Positions 42,983 through 55,913 of a stretch of 64,000 nucleotides of DNA are shown one piece after another (the stretch's first letter is position 1; each line of letters begins with the position of its first letter). Both the position numbers and the translations under genes were made by a program. This DNA is from Camarhynchus parvulus. Taxonomy: Eukaryota; Chordata; Aves; Passeriformes; Thraupidae. Below the pieces are notes generated by a model, which ran no database searches, was not told where the DNA came from, and was given only the letters and a program-made list of their open reading frames with translations. The stretch lies in NCBI RefSeq assembly GCF_901933205.1, contig NC_044572.1:25072501-25136500 (forward strand), in the 5' to 3' direction.

Positions 42983-45731
42983 GTATCTTCTGTTGGGATT
43001 CGTTTGTGGTTTGTTTTGTTGGGATTTTGTGTTTTGTTTCTACGGTCAACTCCCGGAGACTGCCACATCCAAGTTGAAGAAAGAAATCTGTCTTACTCTT
43101 TCAGTGGAGTCCTCATTGAATTTTGGTTGCCAACAGTGTGTTAATCATAAAGCTACATTGCAAAAGAGTTAACTTGTTGAAGTCTCATGAGAGAAGTCTC
43201 TTTTAAAAGCTTCCAGTCTTTTTCAAGCTCTTTTTTTATAATGATCCTGTGGGTACATTTGGAAATGTTAGAAGAACATAAAGAAAAAATTGAGGTGCAA
43301 AAAGAGGCAATGCTGTTCCAAAATTGGTCCTAAAGGGTTCACCTTTTATACTCCAGTATCTCTTATTTTATGACTGGTTTATTGCTGTAAGTTTTTGTCA
43401 GCCTGACATGCACAGAATCCGTCTGTTCTTTTGATACTGCTTCATATGTCTGAATATGTGCAAAAGTACTAACAGAAGGAAATGAGAGGTGTCATTTTGA
43501 AGGATAGTAGGGGCATGCATGATAGACTATAGCAGGATGCATATTCTGTGTCTAAGGCTGCTCTCAGTTCACCCTGCTACATCTTATAACAAGCATCTAA
43601 ACTGCGGTGTGTTTGGCAGTGATGAATCTAACTCTTTGTTGATGAATGCAGTATAAAAGTGTTCCATCGGCATTACAATCCCTTGGAACAGGTAAGGGTG
43701 AATCTCTGAGCAATCAGCTTTTATGCAGAGAATTTGTTTTCCATCATTATCTGTGATAGGATACTGAGATACCCATCTCTACACAGTAGGGAAACATTAT
43801 AGAATGCATACAGAATTATCTGTAACTCTCATAAAGTGATTTTATGGCCCATAGCAAAATTGCTTGTGCATGACTCATATTTTTGGATTTCATTCACTAG
43901 TGCAGGAGTTGCCCTTCCTCACAAATGTTTGCTGAAACTTCTTGCCATGTTGATACCATAATCTCTAAATTGTCTAAGGTTACTGTGCTCAGATTTCCAC
44001 TGTGACACTGGCAGGTCAGCTGTTTTTATTTATTTTTCGTTTTGCATGATTGTTCTGTCTTTCAAGTGATACGACAGGCTGTGGAAATGCCTTTGATGAC
44101 AGCACAGTCTGATCTTGTCTCAGAGTCTAGACAGGCTGTAGAAATGTCTCTTTTTGCATATCATACACCAAACCATTCATAGGACTATTTACTCCTGCAA
44201 GCTCACCCAGAAGAAAATAGTGTTCTATGCAGAAGTAGCATTATTGAAATGTTTGACCTTTCCTGTGTATAATAAGACATCATCTTGCAAAATGAGTCAT
44301 AGTGATACACTTGAATAAAAAAGAAAGACGGGCTTCTATTACTTGAAAAAGAAAGCAGAGTCGTTCAACAGTATTGATTTGTGTGAGTCCAGTTCAGTGT
44401 AACATAAAGAGTTCTGCTTCAGGGATGTTGCAGAGGCTCAGTGTCTCCAGCTCAGCTCCCTATGTGCTTAAGTAAAGCGATGGATGTCTCTCTACAAGGC
44501 TGCTGAGAGACCATTGCCAATCCTGCTCTGCTGTAATGAATGAAGGAGCTCATTAATTTGTCTTCTGGTTCAGTCAGGCAGTATCAGTCTCTGCAGTAAT
44601 TCCTGCATGAAATTTAGGAGAGGTCATCTGGGCTGCAGCACTGCTGGGGCTGCTGTGTTTGTTAGTGCCTTTTTCTGGTTTAAAAGAGAAGGGTGCTCAT
44701 ATATTCTCTAGGCCAACTGTTGTCACTATAAAGCCTCAAGTGAGATACAGAAATACTTTGCAGATCAAGAGCCTGGAACCAAGGGCATGGACAGTGAGTA
44801 GCAGCCTCTTTGGTCATGAAGCCTGTGGGGCAGTCTGTGAGGAGCTCTTTGATGAGAGATTCCATCCTTAGCTGTCCTTAGGCATGACGCATGGGGGATT
44901 CACAGTGCACGTACACTCTTGGGAGTGTCTGCTACAGAAATATGGCAGCCTTTTAAGGATTGTGCTTTACTCACTGTGCAGACACTGGCCAGTTTTTGGC
45001 TCAGCTGGGGTCCTCCTTTGACTGTCCTTTTTGTAGGAGTTTGATTCTGGGATCAGATTCTGGAATCTGATGGGGCTGCTCTGACAGTTTAAAAAGAAAA
45101 GTTCTCCTGCCAACTGTCCTTAGCCACATCCCTTGCTGCCCAGTTTTTGTGCAGGTAGAAGGGCTTGTCACCACTCATATTGTGCAGAGAAATACAGATC
45201 AGTAGAGAAGTATTTATTTATTGTTTTGTTTTGTTTTCTTTGGGCTGTTTTTCTCCATGAAATGACTCAAGTGGGAGTAGACGAGAGAGCACATAGCTGG
45301 GGTCAAGGAGCTGGGAGCTGGACTATACAGCACCCAGCAGCAGCTGACTTTCCTGTTTGACCCAGCACTACTGCAAATTCTGACATTAAGCTGTGAAAGT
45401 TGACCTTTCAGCAGCAGCACTCTCCTGGTTTCCTACATCATCATCTTCTAAAAAGGCCTCATCACTGGAAGAACTCATCTTTGCCTGGCTAATAACTCAG
45501 TAGCATCCACTTCTTTGAAGGTGCATCTCCCTGATTTGGGAAGATGGGTGTGATTACTTGCATTAGAAAGTCAGCAGGCCACTTTACAAAGACCCTAAAT
45601 ACACTCACTAAAATCATTAATGCTCCACTTATACTGCACCCTTTTAAAAACCTTTGTTTACTTGTGGCTCTTCCAAATGTCACATTAGATCAGCTGTAAA
45701 CTCATAAAGCACTGGTTCCAGCAGAAGAAAA

Positions 45732-45766
45732 AAATACTATATTTTTAATAGTATTTATTAAATACT
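45732..45766. repeat. AT-rich overlapping inverted repeat
   Basis: AAATACTAT (45732-45740) pairs with ATAGTATTT (45748-45756). The end of that arm, AGTATTT (45750-45756), can instead pair with AAATACT (45760-45766). The three arms can form two alternative hairpins. The arms are short and AT-rich, so chance is possible. Confidence 0.8.
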
Positions 45767-46933
45767 GTATTTTTTAATGCAGCATCATATCTTTGAATTT
45801 CACCTTACAAGATAAACAGTTTTTCCTACCTGTTTCTTAGACAGCATTGATTCTGTGAATTTTAATCAGAGCAGAAAACATCAGGCTATCAACCATTAAG
45901 GAAAAAATTAAGTGGTAGGAATTTTTACTTTGATAGATTCATCAGTTTTAAGGAACTATCCCAGAGAGCAGTAAAGTTTACTGCTGCTATTAACCCATAT
46001 GGTATAAAAAGAAAACATATGACCTAAGTGAAGAACGTAAGACATAAGGCCTAACCTTGCATCCTTTGTGAAGGTAAGGAGTGTGGGATCGAGGCTGTTT
46101 TCACTTGTGTAAGAATTTAGGATTTGGCCCATGTTGATATGTTATCCAGTCATGGTCTTTATGACAACAAGAAATGTCAGACACATGAAGAACATAGCAG
46201 GGTCCATGACCAGGGAGTTAAAAATAATGGTGACACTTTCAGTTAGGCTATATAGTGTTATCTCCTTTGACTATGTAGTTTTAGTTGTTTGATTTTGGCA
46301 TCACATCTGAAAATAACTGAACACATTTATTTTCACAGTGAGGGGTCTATTTTCTCCTCTATGCGTGTGCTTTATGCCCATTAGCATTAATGGGAGTTAC
46401 ACACACACAATTCCAGCAGAGAGGAGACTTAAACAGTCCATATAGATGTGCTCTTGTGGATCAGTAAGCACTGTTTTAAGGAATGTGAATTATGAAATGA
46501 AATAAAAACCCAAACATGCAAAAATCCAACTGTTTCAGTGTGATGGGATCTTAAGCTAGTACATATAACCAATCATTGTATATACACTTTAATCTCTGCA
46601 AGATCTAAAATTTCAAACTTCTGCTGGCATAGTAGTTGTGATATTATTATTGTGATAGCTTGTATAATATGTTTTAGCTCCTTTGGCCTTATGGCTTCTT
46701 TACTGGGCAGCAAGTTTTCTGTATGGTAGAAGCTGATTTTAACAGAACATGGACCACTGCCTATAGATTTATTCACGTGTTCAGATGATTGATAGTTAGA
46801 CCTAACTGCATGTCTGTTTCGCAGATCTGTTTTCTAGAAAGCTTGCTCCCATTGTGCACGCTTCAGTGATGTTACACAGTGCCTGCTGTCATAAATATTC
46901 TCTAACAACCATGTTTGTTGCTTTCCGTGCTTA

Positions 46934-47050
46934 TTGCAAATGCTCTTTGCACCTTTGCTTGTAAAAGAAGCAGCTTCTCATCCACCTTCTATTATTTCTT
47001 CTTTTTTCCCATTTATCTCTTCCAGGTCATATTCTGCTTGCACCATGAGT
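46934..47050 (+). repeat. Duplicated ~117-bp segment, copy 1
   Basis: This segment starts TTGCAAATGCTCTTTGCAC, passes GTAAAAGAAGCAGC, ATCCACCTTCTATTAT and ATTTATCTCTTCCAGGTCAT, and ends TGAGT. The same order of blocks recurs at 49370-49490, with roughly 80-85% identity by eye over aligned bases. The centre contains a splice-acceptor-like pyrimidine tract plus CAG. Sequence diverges on both sides, so this is a bounded duplicate or two copies of an unrecognised interspersed repeat. Confidence 0.88.
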
Positions 47051-48614
47051 ATGTAGATAGAAACTGTGAGTCAATGACTTATTATTTCATTCTAATAAAA
47101 TATAAAACAAGTTTGCAGCATAGGATCACAGAATTTGAAACTGCAATCACAAGGAATGTAATGCAGCACATTATTTTGCTAAAGTGGTTACAGGACAAAC
47201 TATTGCATCTGTTTGGCAGTCTTTCAGAGAGTTAGTTCTAGTTATGCTTTTAACAGGCAACTAGTGTGACAGGTGGACTGGAGAGAAGCAAGAAAATGTC
47301 TTTCTCAAAACCATCCAGGAAGACTGGCTCTGCCAACAAAGCAGTTTCCTGGGATTCTTTGTACTGTTGTTTCCTCTGTCCTTGTTTCCTTGCAGTGAAA
47401 TCAGAATCCTGTGGATGTTTATGTGACTTTTTTAGGTTTCAGAGTTAATACTGCCTTAAGCCTTTTTAGGGCTGCTGTGTTAGGTTGTTTGTGTACTTCC
47501 CCATTTGCTCCATCATAGGTGTTAATCCCATATCTCATTTTCAAGTACATGACCAGCGAGGGAGGAGCTGGTGACTGCCCTGAAGTACATGGATGAAGTG
47601 GTACAGTAAGGATATCCCACTGATGCCTATAAAATAATTTCCTTTGATTCCAGCAGCCTTTAACAGCTGCTCTGAGATTTTTAGGGTTCTAGACAGAAAC
47701 AAAAGTGTATTTGTGACCAGCTCTCACATTTTGGTATGACTATTGAGTCACTTATTTTTCTGGCTAGAGTGGGGAAGCATTTGTACTTTGTACTTCTGTC
47801 TTGTGATCCCTGTGTTTCACTGTAGATTTCATATGGAAAACACATATCCAGCATCTCTTTCATGCAGTTAAAAGCTGCTGTAACCCAGAGAGAGAAATAT
47901 GAAGCTAAGTTTTGTGTCATGTAGTTATTCAGGTAGATTTTCCAGTAGGTTTGCTTTTGCCATCATAAAGCTTCTGTAGAGCATATATTGAGTTGGGAAA
48001 TGTTTTTGCCACAAAAGCAGAGTTGAGACTCGCCATAAAACATTTTATTTTAAAATCTGTGTTGAGTTACAAGTATTCTTGGAACACAGATAAATGGCTC
48101 ACACACATATCATGAAGGCAAATTTGAGCAATAATAAGGGGTTGTGCTTACAACCAAGTTTTATTCAAAAACATTCAAAGATTAAGTAAGACACAGGAGT
48201 TACAACAACATGCAGAATCCAGGCATAAAGGATAATTAAATTTCACTGTTGATATTTCTGCTAGGGAGGTTGGAACCCTGGCCTCAGAGAATTTTAAAAA
48301 CATGTTTTAACAAAGCAGAATCTCTTAAGAATTGTTGGAAAATGTAAAGAACTATGGTTTTGATTTGCTTGCTCTTTCCCCTCAGTTTTGTAAGTTGAAA
48401 GATTTTAAAACTGGAAGCATTTAGAGATGACAAAAAAAAAATCAAAACAGGAACTTCAGCTTTTTACTTGAATAATGTCTGAAATACTGAGCAGAACAAG
48501 CTCCTCATCCCTCATCATTTCAATTTTGACTGATATAGTCTGTATTCACAAAGGGATTTTTGAAGTAGGTTAAGTAAGAACTCCCTAATGAAAAAAACGC
48601 ACTAGTTTGAAATC

Positions 48615-48751
48615 AGTCAATTTAATTACTGTGTTTTATGAAGGCCATTACCCATTGCTGATTACTAGGGTGATAAAATCTTTAAGCTTTGGTAGCCTCC
48701 ATAGGGGGTGAGCTGATCTAAGTAGAGCAAAGTCCAGTCATTATCACCCTA
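48615..48751. promoter_or_regulatory. Candidate regulatory block with inverted TAGGGTGATAA motif
   Basis: TCAATTTAATTACTG is followed by TAGGGTGATAA (48666-48676) and, 64 bp on, by its exact reverse complement TTATCACCCTA (48741-48751). The motif contains a GATA-type TGATAA. The arrangement is suggestive but within reach of chance. Confidence 0.25.
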
Positions 48752-49369
48752 AATACTTGTGTTTCTCATTACAATATTCATTACTTTAGGTTACTGTGAA
48801 CGCTTTGAGGTCTTTATGTAAGCACTGGTTTATTCCTCTGTAGAAAAACAGTGTTATGTTGATAAGTTAAAACCAAGTGTTTATATACTTCTACAGTTTA
48901 AAATGAAGCTTAGCTACATTCATACATAGAAATGCACAAGTTTATACCTCTGAGTATAAATTTCCCTATACACACCTATTGATGGCTGTTTGCTTGTCAG
49001 TGAGGTTGTATTAGTCTGATAAGAAATGGAAAGGGATATGAGTTACCTTGTTATTTCAGTCTGTTTGGGTACTTAAAGAAGCTGGAATGAAGGCTTATGT
49101 TCCTAATAACAATCTTTATTAGGGAGGTACTTTTCAAGAGGGAAAACTGAGCCGTGATCTAATTAATCTGAGTTACCTAAGGCTGGTTACTGAGGATTGG
49201 AGATCTTTATCTCCAGTGCCAGCCTGGGCCCTTGTGCTTCCCTTTCTCTGCCACCTCTTGCGTATCGTGTGGCATCACTGGCTCTCTGCCCTTCTCAGTC
49301 TCCCTCATCATGGGTTTCAGACTTACAAAGCCGCTTCATAAAACTGGTGTGGTTTAGAAGATCAAAACT

Positions 49370-49490
49370 TTGCAAATGCTCTTTGCACTTTTGGTTATAA
49401 AAGAAGCAGCATCCACCTTCTATTATCTATTTTCCCCTTTTTTTTCCTCATTTATCTCTTCCAGGTCATAGTCTACTTTGCACTGTGAGT
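49370..49490 (+). repeat. Duplicated ~117-bp segment, copy 2
   Basis: This is the second copy of the segment at 46934-47050, in the same orientation and 2.4 kb downstream. It lacks five bases (TTCTC) present in copy 1 after GAAGCAGC and has a longer T-rich middle. ATTTATCTCTTCCAGGTCAT is identical in both copies. Confidence 0.88.
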
Positions 49491-52400
49491 GCAAAATCCC
49501 TTATTCTTATGTTTTAAAAAGTATTTTATTTTGAAAAAGAAGCCTTGAAATGTGTCAGAGAGGGATGTGGATGTGGGTTATGGGGAGAGGAGAGTAGCCT
49601 GTAGAAAGGGACAGAAGAACTTTGTTGTGACTAAGCCAGGGAAGCATGAGCCTGGAGGCAATATAGATGTTCCATGTCCTTGCAGAGTGCCTGGGGCCAG
49701 AGGAAGAGACCTAGTGGAGCTGGGGACATGCTGCCACCATGGCATGTGGCTGCAAGCTGACCATGTATTCATTTGAGTCAAAAATTAGAATTTTTTTAAC
49801 TATCAGAAGGCTGAAGTCCCAGAGTGGGTAGAGACAGTGGGACAAGCATTCTCTCTAAGTGGAGCCTGTCCCCAGGATTTTGTGATGTGCTTGTGTGTGA
49901 TGCAGACATGGGTCACACCTGGTGTACAGGGTCATCCTCCTGCCCATGCCCGGGTGTTTGGTTGTTCTGTTTCTCTCTCCAGATAAATGGACATGAAATT
50001 CTACTTCCATTTTACTATCTGAGTGTTACTTGTTAGAATTAAAGGAGGAAGTGTCAGATTTTTTATGAAAGTACCTCTTTTTCTCATTTGTTGATTAGAC
50101 AGGGAAATTAAATGGGTATTAGTGAAAACAGACAGAAAGGGTGGGAGTTTTAAATGGTCATCTTAAAAATTCATTTGATTCTTTATTCTTAACTTCCACT
50201 TGCTCATGATGAAATATTTCAGCAGTTCTCCAGAGGCAGCTTGGTAGCTCCCCAGCAGATTTCATGGGGTAAAAAGACATGAGTTTCCAATATGGTAGAA
50301 ATATCTTTTAGAAGAATTATTCAACTTCTCATCATATGAAATAAAAACCTTAAGAAACCTAGTCAACCAACCAACAAAACTCTGGCCCTAGTCCTTTTTA
50401 TTCATTTGCATAGTGCTTTTAAAGCTGACTTATGTTTCCTTTTCCTTTGCAAAGGCCCAGATCCTCCCCCTGCAGAGAGGATCAGAGAGAACAAGCCACA
50501 TGTGACAGGAGTTAATCATGTAGCTTAATACACTATTGGAAGGCACTCAGATAACGAAGTGATGAGAGCAGCAGAAGAGAATCTGTAAGAGATCATTCCC
50601 TTTCTGCTCAGTGCAGCCTGCAGGAGGGGGAGAAGGGAGAGCTCTGTGTGACAGTCTTCCTGCTGGTATTTTCCTGCTGAGCTGGGAAGTACTGTAAAGG
50701 GCAAGAGAAAAAGAGCAAAGGGAAGCTCAGATGGGACATACTCGTCTGTGCCCATGGACACTACTCAAGCTTCACTTCTACTTCCTCAGTTACTGCTTCT
50801 CCTGAAAACTTGTCAAGAGGCTTAGTGTCAAAGAGAATCTGGCTCCAGGCTTTCTGTGGTAGCTGTAGCTGAGACAGCTTTAGCTGGTCTGCCCCTATCC
50901 TAACCCTGTACTGTGGAACACTATGGGGGACCACAGCTGTAGTCAGTGCATATTAGCTGTGTCAGAGTATGCATTTTAAATATCTAGTTAGTCTATTGGG
51001 TGGCATTTTCTCTGAAAATTTTTTACCCCCTTTCTGATGTAAAAAGAAATGGTACTGAAAAATGTGCATAGCTTTAAGTGGCAGAGAGTATGGAAGAGGA
51101 GAATTGCCAAGTATGAAATTTAGTTTAAGCTCAGTTTGTGTGGAGCAATTTGCAAATTTCATAGAAATCCATGACTTATCATTGTGGTGTTAAAACACTT
51201 CTGAGACAAGAGCTGTTTTGTATAATTAATTTTTTTTCAGGGGACTTCTGTGGTTTCAACCTGTCACATCCAGTAGCAGTTTTCATTTTGAGAATCCTTA
51301 ACTATGGTTTTCAATCTTTATGGATTGCAGAATGGTCTGTATTTTGAACATACAAAAAATACTTAATTCGTGACTTGGAAAGTAACAGTTAAAATATCAA
51401 CTGAGGATAACTCTGGGTCTTAATACGTCCTATTTTGCAGCTAAAATTCTATATTCTGTGTTTAATTTAAATGTGAAATCTATACTGCAGTGCCTAAAGT
51501 GATGGAAGATTCTGTGTCTGAATTGGAAAAAAAAAGAAACAACAAATTAAAATCCACTGCTGTTTCATGATGGATGAGCTCTTGCAGATAACGGGATGTG
51601 TACAAAATCTCAGAGAAGGCAGCAATTCACCTGCTGGCTAAAATCTTTAATCAGTTTATAAGCTGCTCTGATGAGAGTCCGTTTGCCAGCTGAGAGCCAG
51701 AAAGCTGTGGCAGAAGTCCTTTACAATTCCTGTTCTGACAGATTTCCTGGCATGAATCATGGCATGGACATGGCCAGCTTGGTCTGGAGGGCAAGCAAGC
51801 TGAGCTGAGTATGATTTATTTCTTCCCTGAGGCAACAGTCCTTCATGCAGCTGATTTTCCAGGGAGGCACCTTTGCCAGTGCAGCCACCCCACAAGCTGA
51901 AGCTTTGGTATTTCAAGTGAGAATGATGAACCCATTCTTCCAATCAATATAGTTGTCAGTAAAAAAAAAACCAAACAAAACAGTAGGTATTGGAAAGAAC
52001 AGGTCGAGGGCTCCTTACCTTCTAGTTCAGTTCATTTAGTATTTTTAGGCTCTCTTGTGCAATGATGACAACTGATAACATAATTTGGTAGAGGAGGAAT
52101 CCTGATGCCTTAGCTCCAAATGTTAAATGTCCTGAAACGCATGTAAAAAATTCCAGGAGTTTTCATTGACTTTGAGGAATGACAATTGGAGCAGGGCTGA
52201 GATCCCCATGGGAGGTGAAGGCAGGCAGCATGCCTCACTGTTTTTGTCAGTCCACCTGTAAATTGGTGGCATTACAGGAGAAATGGAATGGCGGGAATTG
52301 CAAGAACTTTGTTGCTTAGGGCACCACTTCTGTTGAAGCAGAACTGTGAGCTTTCCTCAAGCATGGCAGATGCTCTTTCTGCTCTTTCTGCTGATTACGT

Positions 52401-55400
52401 CTTTTGTTTCTAAGGTCTTACAGGCCGATACTCTCTGCCACTGAAAGTATCCCTTGAGGGAGATGCGTAAGAGAGGCTCCTCCCAATGTGATTGGTGAAA
52501 GCGGTGGGCTGAAGAACAAGCTATAAACTTGTAGTCAGCCACAGTATTTTAAAAATAAGAAGTGATTTAAGGAAATAAAAGTTTTTGAAATTTCAGTTTG
52601 AAGTCAATTCTCTAAGGGTGACTGATGATTACTGAATGTTTTATCCTCTGTAGTTGATATCAAGTGCAGCATTTTGATATGTTAATTGAGGGAGGCATAA
52701 TCTGTTTGATAGCTTGGACACCATTCCTGGTTAACTCAGGAGAGCCTAAGCCAACTGTGGTTTTGGGAGTGGAACTGTCGCATTGTCTACAATTAAAAAT
52801 ACTTCCCACTTCCTTGTTTTCTTTTCTATAGGCCCTATCAAGTTGTAATCCTTCAGGCTGAAGTTTTCCATAATTGGTGTTTGCTTCTAGCACAGGTTTT
52901 GTTGTTTCTTACTTCTTTTTTTTTCTTTTTTTTAAGATTAAAGACAGTACCATAACACAAAATTAATAACATGCTTAAATTGAGGGAGTTAGTCTTAACT
53001 CTGACATTTCTTATCTTTGAAGTGTTACAGTCTGCAGTCTTAATGTTCTGTTAACATGCATTTATGTGTTATGTATGTATAATTTACAGGCTATGCTTTA
53101 TTTTGTTCTCCTGGTAGACTGGCATCAAGATGACTGATGCAGACAAAGAGTACTAAGTTTGGAAAAGAATTAATGAGCATTCAAATGTTCAGTTTCTATG
53201 TAGGCCCTTTGTACAGCATATCTTTGCACATTACATATAAATTATTAAAATAACACTATTGTTAGCTTGGTATTCAAAACATAATTTAGCTTCAACTGTG
53301 TAACAATTCAGAAGTTACTGTTCTTAGAAGAAAAAAGAGTTTGTTGAAAATTGATTCAGTTTTTGTTTAAGTTGGAGGGTTTTGATATAAGTTAATATTT
53401 TGTCTTTTTTTTTACTAAGGCAGCACTAGTTAAATCAGACCCTGCTGGTGAATTGCAAAGAAATAAATCACAACAGACATTAATCTAGATGAGGGCTAAG
53501 TAATTAACTTCATAGAAGGGTGGTGTATATTGTGTCTGTGACACTAGACTGACTGCTGTGCGTAGAATAAATGCAGTATTTATGTTGCCTATGGTATTCC
53601 ACCCCTTCAATTAAGTAAACAAATATATATAGAGCTACTCTTGAGTATATCCTTTGTGGTCTAAACACTGTATCTTATTAAAATCATCTGCATGCAGTAT
53701 GTTGGGTTTGAGTTCCTGCCAGTGGTTTCATCCATTGTTAACAGTGATGCTCAGCTCTCCCAAGAGTTAAATACAGTGGTACTTCAGTTATGTGGAGAGG
53801 GTGCTCTTGGTTACTTTGGTGGCCATTTCACTGCATATTACCTCCCACTTTGTTTCCATCCATGTGTGTGGCATAGGGTGTTGCCTGAAAAAATATAGGC
53901 TTTTTCAGGAAATAAAATATCCATATAGGTTGAGAAAAATATCAAAGGCAGCCTGTAATTGATTCTGGGGGGCAAGACCAGGGCCAGAATAGGTGTGTTC
54001 CTGCCTGCTCTATGTGTGTATTAAGATATTTAATATTTACATTTTCATATCTGTTTTCACCTCAACAATAGTGACAAAACATCTGTTGAACTCCAAAAGA
54101 TAGGATCAGTTCTGAAAGTGGAACTATAATTGTTCATTACTCTTTGTATTGTGATCCTCATTCTGCAAGTGATTGTTCTACTTTTTAGACATCATCGAGT
54201 TCAAGTAGTTATAGTTTATCATCATAAAACACATTTTTACCTGCGATGTCATAACTGCATTCAGATGTTAATCCATTGCTTGAAGTATTTGCAGCAGATT
54301 TCTTTTCAGCACTTAGATACAGACAGTATAGGTTGATGAAAATTTTGCTCAGAGAAAATACAGCTAAAGCTACATTTGCCTGAAGCTATGTTTATTTGAT
54401 GATGCTGTTAAATTGAGTTGAAGGAATATTAAAATGGTGATAAGCCACATACACAAATAACTTAGTGTGAAATCTGAGATTTTAGTCACTAGTTCACCAG
54501 ACTTGCCACAATCTCAGATTAATCTGAGTATTCTTTACGTTTTAATTAGCTATCTCTTCAAAGAGTGTTTAACTTGCCCTTCTAAAAAATTGTAATAGCA
54601 ACAGGCTATTTTGGAACATCAATTTTTATATCGTTTTTATTTTCCCTGTTAGATATGAGATTTTATGGCATATACAGCTCTGTGGAAGCAGAGACAAGTA
54701 AACAGAATTGTCTAAAATAAGATCACCCTTTGCCTCCAAACAGCTAACAAAAGATGCGTGTTAATCGGGATGTGTCTGACCTTTTGGAGCACAGTGATTA
54801 GCTATAAGAAAGCCATCAATTTAGATCAGAACAAGCTTGTTCTTAACACAAAAATAAGAAAGCATTGTGCTTCCACAACATGTTTGAATGGGTCACAGAC
54901 TTTTGAACTGGGAACTGCTATCACCCTTGGAGCGTGTCTTGGACCACCATGCCGGCTCGTCTACACACGTGTAATTGAAAACAGTGTGTGGCACGGGGGC
55001 GGCGGGGCCGGCTGCAACCACAGGCTCTGGCAGATCTTGTGAGCCCTGGTTTGGCTGCTCCTTGTCAGATTCTCCACTTACACCTGTGTCCATGGGATGT
55101 GTGGGTCAGAAGCATTACAGGCCGTGCTGGTTGGAGAATTTTGCCCCTTCACAACAACCTCGCAGTCACTGACAATGCTGAGGAGGTTCTTCCCATGGCT
55201 GTTTTTGCTTTGAGGCTTCTGAGCTCTAGGTGAAGCCAAAAAAAGAGTGACTGCTAAACTGGTGACTGGGATCACACAATAATTTCACCAGTGATCAGTG
55301 CTGCAGGTTATGTGCTGGTGTCTCAGTGACAGGGAAATATGCCCATGAGGTACAGTCATTAAAAGGAAATGGAACAGGTTCAACGTAGACAACTGTGCTG

Positions 55401-55841
55401 CCTTTGAGCTTACAGGACACTGGTTCCTCTGAAGTGGAGGTGGCTGCTGCTGCTGCTGAAATTGCATTTTGATTCCTTCTCAGCGGAGTCCACTGCCCTC
55501 AAAGGAGAGCTGTGATGGACAAGAGCTTAGAGGGATGAAGACAGGAAGAGTTTGTTCCCTCCCATCCCAAAGATTTAGAGGCTTCAGGAAAGGCAAGGAG
55601 CCAGAAATAAAGTGAAATATCCTCAGTGAATAAATCATTGGCTGGAAAGTGTTTTTTTTTAGGGAAACTGAAGCTATACAGGGATTTGGACAAATTCAGC
55701 TGAAACACTCTCAGCCATAAAAAAGATGGATAGGAGGGAAATATACAAAAGTCTTGAAATACCTTGTAATATCTTGTTTCAGCCATCTGGATAGATTCCT
55801 TTAAAAGGCACATTCAAAGATTTGGGAGTTTTGTCTCAAAA

Positions 55842-55913
55842 TCTCTCCTTCTCTTCTTCTCTCCTTCTCTGCTCCTTTCTTTTTCTCCTTTTCCTTTTCT
55901 TTCCTTTTCCCTA
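55842..55913 (+). repeat. Polypyrimidine tract (TCTCC/CTTTT-rich)
   Basis: About 70 bases of almost pure pyrimidine on the + strand are broken by a single G at 55871. It is a low-complexity tract with some mirror symmetry, so triplex (H-DNA) formation is conceivable. Confidence 0.85.

Noticed and set aside
48666..48751. Exact 11-bp inverted motif with a 64-bp spacer as a strong finding
   Set aside because: With spacers up to 100 bp allowed, about one such pair is expected by chance, so it is kept only as a low-confidence candidate block.
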